From: Branchiostoma floridae
Taxonomy: Eukaryota > Chordata > Leptocardii > Amphioxiformes > Branchiostomatidae
Reading direction: 5' to 3'
DNA: 64,000 nt
NCBI RefSeq assembly: GCF_000003815.2
Contig: NC_049990.1
Coordinates: 16,828,075 to 16,892,074 of the forward strand
Part shown: positions 57,188-64,000 of the stretch, piece by piece
Layout of the letters: each line of letters starts with the position of its first letter
Numbering within the stretch: the first letter of the stretch is position 1
The notes under the pieces: model-generated
The model's input: the letters and a program-made list of their open reading frames with translations, nothing else
Database searches by the model: none
Told to the model about the DNA's origin: nothing
Made by a program: the position numbers and the translations under genes

Positions 57188-57400
57188 ATGAAGGTCTCAG
57201 AACACAGTTTTTCGGGTATGGGGATTTACATGGTTAAGGACCCCAAAGTGAGGTGGTTCGACGACTCAAAACCTATAGTAGGGTGCAGATACAATTCACA
57301 AGAATTTAGTATGTTGAAGTTGAGGGTACAAGCTACAAAATATCTGAAGATGAGCATAGATTTGCCGGCTCGTTTTTCTATAACAGACACTTTGATTTGA
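57188..57400 (+). CDS. Short ORF of B unit 1 (70 codons), hypothetical
   Basis: Starts ATG at 57188 and ends TGA at 57400. It reads MKVSEHSFSGMGIYMVKDPK and ends ARFSITDTLI. The same frame is present in B2 (59693-59905), B4 (61656-61868) and B5 (63149-63361). B3 keeps only the part after the junction at 60735. The N-terminal ~30 codons align without indels to the diverged ORF at 63798. No domain is recognised. It may be an exon remnant rather than a gene. Confidence 0.3.
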   Translation: MKVSEHSFSGMGIYMVKDPKVRWFDDSKPIVGCRYNSQEFSMLKLRVQATKYLKMSIDLPARFSITDTLI

Positions 57401-57670
57401 CCCCCAGCGGAGGTCATGGAACTGCAGCCGGCGAACAGGAAGTGCCGGTAACATATCAAGGCGCAAATTCCCGCCCGCCGAAAAAGCGACGTAATCCAAC
57501 TTATACAGTATGAACGCCGATGTATTCCTCTACTATTCACCACAGATTCCACCTCGCTGTCGTGCACGGAAGAATAAATACGGCCTTTGCAAGTACCGCG
57601 ATGCACTATTTTAACCCGAACTACTTTTGGGGACGGGGGTCGCGGATAATTACTGTGTTATGAGACCTTA
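57193..57670 (+). repeat. B unit 1 (478 bp)
   Basis: Starts ggtctcagaacacagttttt and ends tgttatgagacctta. It holds the short ORF, an ETS-like acaggaagtgccgg and an E2F-like aattcccgcccgcc (57466-57479). Confidence 0.95.
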
Positions 57671-58177
57671 AGCCAACTTGACCTTGGATTTCTTTACGTT
57701 CATACAATAAAACTAGTCAAGATACAAAACCGTACCAAATTTTAGAGCAGAAATCCAAATGGTTCCTGAGATATGGCCAACTTTGCACTTTGGCGCCTAG
57801 CACAGGTGTCGGCACTGTACAAGGACTATCTGAGGGGCCGCTAATTGGTCTCATTATCTCAACAAACTTGATATTCTGGTTGACTTTTTCTGTTATAAGG
57901 AGCTTGCCAGACCACATTCTACCGTTCTGAGTGATTGGGGTTGGAGGTTTGTCTTTTTTAGGGCGGAAAAAGGGGGGGGGAGTCGAGCGGGCTTTAGACC
58001 GCACTAAGTCCTATACTTAAGCATAGGGAGCGGTCTAGGCGGCCGTTGCCATGGTAACGGCGGGTCAGATGGTAACGACAATGTTACAGTTCAAGTCAGC
58101 CGAGATCAATTACCAACATATCGGTCAAATTTACTGTGCTTGTCCGTCCCTGGGGAATTCACGCTGTGGATGAATTA
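57671..58177 (+). repeat. A unit 1 (507 bp)
   Basis: Starts agccaacttgaccttggatt and ends cacgctgtggatgaatta. X-box GTTGCCATGGTAAC at 58045-58058; poly-G of 9. Confidence 0.95.
58045..58058. promoter_or_regulatory. RFX X-box palindrome (first of eight)
   Basis: GTTGCCATGGTAAC fits the RFX consensus GTNRCC-N(0-3)-RGYAAC as a perfect palindrome. It is repeated in A2, A3, A4, A5, A8 and A9, with one variant in A7. Where A precedes B, the site lies about 115-125 bases before the B ORF start. Confidence 0.6.
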
Positions 58178-58682
58178 AGCCAACTTGACCTTGGATTTCT
58201 TTACGTTCATACAATAAAACTAGTCAAGATACAAAACCGTACCAAATTTTAGAGCAGAAATCCAAATGGTTCCTGAGATATGGCCAACTTTGCACTTTGG
58301 CGCCTAGCACAGGTGTCGGCACTGTACAAGGACTATCTGAGGGGCCGCTAATTGGTCTCATTATCTCAACAAACTTGATATTCTGGTTGACTTTTTCTGT
58401 TATAAGGAGCTTGCCAGACCACATTCTACCGTTCTGAGTGATTGGGGTTGGAGGTTTGTCTTTTTTAGGGCGGAAAAAGGGGGGGGGGGAGTCGAGCGGG
58501 CTTTAGACCGCACTAAGTCCTATACTTAAGCATAGGGAGCGGTCTAGGCGGCCGTTGCCATGGTAACGGCGGGTCAGATGGTAACGAAAATGTTACAGTT
58601 CAAGTCAGCCGAGATCAATTACCAACATATCGGTCAAATTTACTGTGCTTGTCCGTCCCTGGGGAATTCACGCTGTGGATGA
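58178..58682 (+). repeat. A unit 2
   Basis: X-box at 58554-58567; poly-G of 11. Otherwise nearly identical to A1. Confidence 0.95.
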
Positions 58683-59191
58683 AGCCAACTTGACCTTGGA
58701 TTTCTTTACGTTCATACAATAAAACTAGTCAAGATACAAAACCGTACCAAATTTTAGAGCAGAAATCCAAATGGTTCCTGAGATATGGCCAACTTTGCAC
58801 TTTGGCGCCAAGCACAGGTGTCGGCACTGTACAAGGACTATCTGAGGGGCCGCTAATTGGTCTCATTATCTCAACAAACTTGATATTCTGGTTGACTTTT
58901 TCTGTTATAAGGAGCTTGCCAGACCACATTCTACCGTTCTGAGTGATTGGGGTTGGAGGTTTGTCTTTTTTAGGGCGGAAAAAGGGGGGGGGGGAGTCGA
59001 GCGGGCTTTAGACCGCACTAAGTCCTATACTTAAGCATAGGGAGCGGTCTAGGCGGCCGTTGCCATGGTAACGGCGGGTCAGATGGTAACGAAAATGTTA
59101 CAGTTCAAGTCAGCCGAGATCAATTACCAACATATCGGTCAAATTTACTGTGCTTGTCCGTCCCTGGGGAATTCACGCTGTGGATGAATTA
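58683..59191 (+). repeat. A unit 3
   Basis: X-box at 59059-59072; poly-G of 11. Carries gcgccaagcac where A1 and A2 have gcgcctagcac. Confidence 0.95.
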
Positions 59192-59697
59192 AGCCAACTT
59201 GACCTTGGATTTCTTTACGTTCATACAATAAAAATAGTCAAGATACAAAACCGTACCAAATTTTAGAGCAGAAATCCAAATGGTTCCTGAGATATGGCCA
59301 ACTTTGCACTTTGGCGCCAAGCACAGGTGTCGGCACTGTACAAGGACTATCTGAGGGGCCGCTAATTGGTCTCATTATCTCAACAAACTTGATATTCTGG
59401 TTGACTTTTTCTGTTATAAGGAGCTTGCCAGACCACATTCTACCGTTCTGAGTGATTGGGGTTGGAGGTTTGTCTTTTTTAGGGCGGAAAAAGGGGGGGG
59501 GGGAGTCGAGCGGGCTTTAGACCGCACTAAGTCCTATACTTAAGCATAGGGAGCGGTCTAGGCGGCCGTTGCCATGGTAACGGCGGGTCAGATGGTAACG
59601 AAAATGTTACAGTTCAAGTCAGCCGAGATCAATTACCAACATATCGGTCAAATTTACTGTGCTTGTCCGTCCCTGGGGAATTCACGCTGTGGATGAA
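59192..59697 (+). repeat. A unit 4
   Basis: X-box at 59568-59581; poly-G of 11. Carries gcgccaagcac and aaaaatagtc. Confidence 0.95.
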
Positions 59698-60175
59698 GGT
59701 CTCAGAACACAGTTTTTCGGGTATGGGGATTTACATGGTTAAGGACCCCAAAGTGAGGTGGTTCGACGACTCAAAACCTATAGTAGGGTGCAGATACAAT
59801 TCACAAGAATTTAGTATGTTGAAGTTGAGGGTACAAGCTACAAAATATCTGAAGATGAGCATAGATTTGCCGGCTCGTTTTTCTATAACAGACACTTTGA
59901 TTTGACCCCCAGCGGAGGTCATGGAACTGCAGCCGGCGAACAGGAAGTGCCGGTAACATATCAAGGCGCAAATTCCCGCCCGCCGAAAAAGCGACGTAAT
60001 CCAACTTATACAGTATGAACGCCGATGTATTCCTCTACTATTCACCACAGATTCCACCTCGCTGTCGTGCACGGAAGAATAAATACGGCCTTTGCAAGTA
60101 CCGCGATGCACTATTTTAACCCGAACTACTTTTGGGGACGGGGGTCGCGGATAATTACTGTGTTATGAGACCTTA
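59698..60175 (+). repeat. B unit 2
   Basis: 478 bp, essentially identical to B1. The preceding A unit ends in atgaa, supplying the ORF start at 59693. Confidence 0.95.
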
Positions 60176-60682
60176 AGCCAACTTGACCTTGGATTTCTTT
60201 ACGTTCATACAATAAAACTAGTCAAGATACAAAACCGTACCAAATTTTAGAGCAGAAATCCAAATGGTTCCTGAGATATGGCCAACTTTGCACTTTGGCG
60301 CCTAGCACAGGTGTCGGCACTGTACAAGGACTATCTGAGGGGCCGCTAATTGGTCTCATTATCTCAACAAACTTGATATTCTGGTTGACTTTTTCTGTTA
60401 TAAGGAGCTTGCCAGACCACATTCTACCGTTCTGAGTGATTGGGGTTGGAGGTTTGTCTTTTTTAGGGCGGAAAAAGGGGGGGGGAGTCGAGCGGGCTTT
60501 AGACCGCACTAAGTCCTATACTTAAGCATAGGGAGCGGTCTAGGCGGCCGTTGCCATGGTAACGGCGGGTCAGATGGTAACGACAATGTTACAGTTCAAG
60601 TCAGCCGAGATCAATTACCAACATATCGGTCAAATTTACTGTGCTTGTCCGTCCCTGGGGAATTCACGCTGTGGATGAATTA
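60176..60682 (+). repeat. A unit 5
   Basis: X-box at 60550-60563; poly-G of 9. Shares gacaatgtt with A1 only. Confidence 0.95.
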
Positions 60683-61156
60683 AGCCAACTTGACCTTGGA
60701 TTTCTTTACGTTCATACAATAAAACTAGTCAAGATGAGGTGGTTCGACGACTCAAAACCTATAGTAGGGTGCAGATACAATTCACAAGAATTTAGTATGT
60801 TGAAGTTGAGGGTACAAGCTACAAAATATCTGAAGATGAGCATAGATTTGCCGGCTCGTTTTTCTATAACAGACACTTTGATTTGACCCCCAGCGGAGGT
60901 CATGGAACTGCAGCCGGCGAACAGGAAGTGCCGGTAACATATCAAGGCGCAAATTCCCGCCCGCCGAAAAAGCGACGTAATCCAACTTATACAGTATGAA
61001 CGCCGATGTATTCCTCTACTATTCACCACAGATTCCACCTCGCTGTCGTGCACGGAAGAATAAATACGGCCTTTGCAAGTACCGCGATGCACTATTTTAA
61101 CCCGAACTACTTTTGGGGACGGGGGTCGCGGATAATTACTGTGTTATGAGACCTTA
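60683..61156 (+). repeat. Hybrid unit: first ~52 bp of A joined to B from base ~60
   Basis: The first part is A (agccaacttgaccttggatt... to tagtcaagat at 60734). It then switches to B at gaggtggttcgacgac (60735), dropping the first ~60 bases of B including its ORF start. The rest is normal B. Confidence 0.93.
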
Positions 61157-61660
61157 AGCCAACTTGACCTTGGATTTCTTTACGTTCATACAATAAAACT
61201 AGTCAAGATACAAAACCGTACCAAATTTTAGAGCAGAAATCCAAATGGTTCCTGAGATATGGCCAACTTTGCACTTTGGCGCCTAGCACAGGTGTCGGCA
61301 CTGTACAAGGACTATCTGAGGGGCCGCTAATTGGTCTCATTATCTCAACAAACTTGATATTCTGGTTGACTTTTTCTGTTATAAGGAGCTTGCCAGACCA
61401 CATTCTACCGTTCTGAGTGATTGGGGTTGGAGGTTTGTCTTTTTTAGGGCGGAAAAAGGGGGGGGGAGTCGAGCGGGCTTTAGACCGCACTAAGTCCTAT
61501 ACTTAAGCATAGGGAGCGGTCTAGGCGGCCGTGGCCATGGTAACGGCGGGTCAGACGGTAACGAAAATGTTACAGTTCAAGTCAGCCGAGGTCAATTACC
61601 AACATATCGGTCAAATTTAATGTGCTTGTCCGTCCCTGGGGAATTCACGCTGTGGATGAA
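61157..61660 (+). repeat. A unit 7
   Basis: Variant X-box GTGGCCATGGTAAC at 61531-61544; poly-G of 9; 'tcagacggtaacg' and 'gccgaggtcaatt' variants. Confidence 0.95.
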
Positions 61661-62138
61661 GGTCTCAGAACACAGTTTTTCGGGTATGGGGATTTACATG
61701 GTTAAGGACCCCAAAGTGAGGTGGTTCGACGACTCAAAACCTATAGTAGGGTGCAGATACAATTCACAAGAATTTAGTATGTTGAAGTTGAGGGTACAAG
61801 CTACAAAATATCTGAAGATGAGCATAGATTTGCCGGCTCGTTTTTCTATAACAGACACTTTGATTTGACCCCCAGCGGAGGTCATGGAACTGCAGGCGGC
61901 GAACAGGAAGTGCCGGTAACATATCAAGGCGCAAATTCCCGCCGGCCGAAAAAGCGACGTAATCCAACTTATACAGTATGAACGCCGATGTATTCCTCTA
62001 CTATTCACCACAGATTCCACCTCGCTGTCGTGCACGGAAGAATAAATACGGCCTTTGCAAGTACCGCGATGCACTATTTTAACCCGAACTACTTTTGGGG
62101 ACGGGGGTCGCGGATAATTACTGTGTTATGAGACCTTA
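61661..62138 (+). repeat. B unit 4
   Basis: 478 bp; differs from B1 by compensating-looking C/G swaps (tgcaggcggcg, ccgccggccg). Confidence 0.95.
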
Positions 62139-62646
62139 AGCCAACTTGACCTTGGATTTCTTTACGTTCATACAATAAAAATAGTCAAGATACAAAACCG
62201 TACCAAATTTTAGAGCAGAAATCCAAATGGTTCCTGAGATATGGCCAACTTTGCACTTTGGCGCCAAGCACAGGTGTCGGCACTGTACAAGGACTATCTG
62301 AGGGGCCGCTAATTGGTCTCATTATCTCAACAAACTTGATATTCTGGTTGACTTTTTCTGTTATAAGGAGCTTGCCAGACCACATTCTACCGTTCTGAGT
62401 GATTGGGGTTGGAGGTTTGTCTTTTTTAGGGCGGAAAAAGGGGGGGGGGGGAGTCGAGCGGGCTTTAGACCGCACTAAGTCCTATACTTAAGCATAGGGA
62501 ACGGTCTAGGCGGCCGTTGCCATGGTAACGGCGGGTCAGATGGTAACGAAAATGTTACAGTTCAAGTCAGCCGAGGTCAATTACCAACATATCGGTCAAA
62601 TTTACTGTGCTTGTCCGTCCCTGGGGAATTCACGCTGTGGATGAAA
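62139..62646 (+). repeat. A unit 8
   Basis: X-box at 62516-62529; poly-G of 12; gggaacggtct breaks the long hairpin arm by one base. Confidence 0.95.
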
Positions 62647-63153
62647 AGCCAACTTGACCTTGGATTTCTTTACGTTCATACAATAAAACTAGTCAAGATA
62701 CAAAACCGTACCAAATTTTAGAGCAGAAATCCAAATGGTTCCTGAGATATGGCCAACTTTGCACTTTGGCGCCTAGCACAGGTGTCGGCACTGTACAAGG
62801 ACTATCTGAGGGGCCGCTAATTGGTCTCATTATCTCAACAAACTTGATATTCTGGTTGACTTTTTCTGTTATAAGGAGCTTGCCAGACCACATTCTACCG
62901 TTCTGAGTGATTGGGGTTGGAGGTTTGTCTTTTTTAGGGCGGAAAAAGGGGGGGGGGGGAGTCGAGCGGGCTTTAGACCGCACTAAGTCCTATACTTAAG
63001 CATAGGGAGCGGTCTAGGCGGCCGTTGCCATGGTAACGGCGGGTCAGATGGTAACGAAAATGTTACAGTTCAAGTCAGCCGAGATCAATTACCAACATAT
63101 CGGTCAAATTTACTGTGCTTGTCCGTCCCTGGGGAATTCACGCTGTGGATGAA
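62647..63153 (+). repeat. A unit 9
   Basis: X-box at 63024-63037; poly-G of 12. Confidence 0.95.
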
Positions 63154-63631
63154 GGTCTCAGAACACAGTTTTTCGGGTATGGGGATTTACATGGTTAAGG
63201 ACCCCAAAGTGAGGTGGTTCGACGACTCAAAACCTATAGTAGGGTGCAGATACAATTCACAAGAATTTAGTATGTTGAAGTTGAGGGTACAAGCTACAAA
63301 ATATCTGAAGATGAGCATAGATTTGCCGGCTCGTTTTTCTATAACAGACACTTTGATTTGACCCCCAGCGGAGGTCATGGAACTGCAGCCGGCGAACAGG
63401 AAGTGCCGGTAACATATCAAGGCGCAAATTCCCGCCCGCCGAAAAAGCGACGTAATCCAACTTATACAGTATGAACGCCGATGTATTCCTCTACTATTCA
63501 CCACAGATTCCACCTCGCTGTCGTGCACGGAAGAATAAATACGGCCTTTGCAAGTACCGCGATGCACTATTTTAACCCGAACTACTTTTGGGGACGGGGG
63601 TCGCGGATAATTACTGTGTTATGAGACCTTA
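63154..63631 (+). repeat. B unit 5, end of array
   Basis: 478 bp; followed by a new poly-G run and single-copy sequence. Confidence 0.95.
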
Positions 63632-63671
63632 AAGAGGGGGGGGGGGCAGGGGAGTCAGGAAGGTCTCGTGC

Positions 63672-63786
63672 TCTCGCGAAACTAGGTTACTCTTGCGAGG
63701 CTAGGTCACTCTCGCGAGACTAGGTCACTCTCGCAAGGCTAGGTTATTCTCGCGAGACTAGGTCACTCTCGCGAGACTAGGTCACT
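63672..63786. promoter_or_regulatory. Six 19-bp repeats of the TCTCGCGAGA decamer
   Basis: Decamers start at 63672, 63691, 63710, 63729, 63748 and 63767, exactly 19 bases apart. Those at 63710, 63748 and 63767 are perfect TCTCGCGAGA; the others carry one to three changes. The linker is ctaggtcac. This palindrome is a known animal core-promoter element, found mostly at TATA-less, often bidirectional, promoters. An ATG follows 12 bases after the block. Confidence 0.7.
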
Positions 63787-63797
63787 CCGTGAACAAG

Positions 63798-63941
63798 ATG
63801 GACTGGGAAGAAGTTACGGTAGCAGAACACAGTTTTCGGCCTATGGGGATTTCTATAGTTAAGGACCACAAGGTGACTGACATCGACGCTGATAAAATCA
63901 TAGCAGGGTGCAGTTTTCAAGCACGACAAACTAATATGTGA
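63798..63941 (+). CDS. Diverged single-copy relative of the B ORF (47 codons), hypothetical
   Basis: ATG 63798 to TGA 63941 reads MDWEEVTVAEHSFRPMGISI, then VKDHKVTDIDADKIIAGCSF. It aligns with the B ORF (VSEHSFSGMGIYMVKDPKV...IVGC) without indels over about 30 codons, then diverges and stops. It sits right after the TCTCGCGAGA block, so it could be a first coding exon (a donor would lie before the stop) or a remnant. The window ends soon after. Confidence 0.4.
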   Translation: MDWEEVTVAEHSFRPMGISIVKDHKVTDIDADKIIAGCSFQARQTNM

Positions 63942-64000
63942 AGTCGAGGGTATAACCTACCAAAATAATTGAAAAACAGAAAAGGTTGTCGTTTGTTTTT

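Noticed and set aside
57717-58004. 66-96 codon minus-strand frame in every A unit
   Set aside because: Length varies with poly-G tract (frame entry changes), and no diverged copy is available to show constraint; not supported as a gene.
59731-60111. 126-codon minus-strand frame repeated in each B unit
   Set aside because: Identical because the DNA is repeated; the diverged copy at 63798 preserves the + frame, not this one.

Overview
The window looks like a chordate-grade invertebrate genome, most probably a lancelet (Branchiostoma). I infer this from three intron-rich genes with animal relatives (a single BCOR/BCORL1-type corepressor, an IRBP-like S41 protein and a cytosolic sulfotransferase), together with a dense load of MITEs, tRNA-derived SINE heads and minisatellites. 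All gene models here were built by hand from splice-site and reading-phase continuity; no database search was run.

Layout. 1-3991: tandem repeats, an assembly gap (989-1340), a ~150-bp tandem array and a MITE; no gene seen. 3992-21839 (+): at least 15 phase-consistent exons of a BCOR-family corepressor (2684 codons plus stop in this window, 5' end not in view). It has two N-terminal ankyrin-type exons, one giant 4.2-kb exon carrying a PLDLS CtBP motif, the BCOR linker, the BCOR ankyrin repeats and a C-terminal PUFD domain. The PUFD is split by about 411 acidic residues. 21840-33400: 3' UTR and a repeat-rich intergenic region (SINEs, foldbacks, 59-bp and 138-bp tandem repeats). 33449-40297 (+): eight exons of a 368-residue secreted, probably GPI-anchored, single-module IRBP/S41-like protein whose nucleophile position appears to be Arg. 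42314-48584 (+): six exons of a complete 299-residue cytosolic sulfotransferase; an assembly gap (44653-45549) lies inside one intron. 49000-57180: no intact gene; there is a decayed copy of the sulfotransferase 3' UTR, palindromes, a HIRAN-like pseudogene with one in-frame stop, and a MITE.

57188-63631: a very homogeneous array of two alternating modules, A (~507 bp) and B (478 bp), in the order B-A-A-A-A-B-A-a/b-A-B-A-A-B. Each full A unit carries a palindromic RFX-type X-box (GTTGCCATGGTAAC) and a second long hairpin. Each full B unit carries a short + strand ORF followed by ETS-like and E2F-like sites. Immediately downstream lies a diverged, single-copy relative of B (63798-63941). Its ORF aligns with the B ORF without indels over ~30 codons, and it is preceded by six 19-bp repeats of the TCTCGCGAGA promoter decamer. 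This array and its apparent parent are the best candidates for something undescribed.

The three genes are on the same strand but have unrelated roles: nuclear repression by a PRC1.1-type complex, an extracellular or membrane-tethered binding protein, and cytosolic sulfonation. Nothing suggests they act together.
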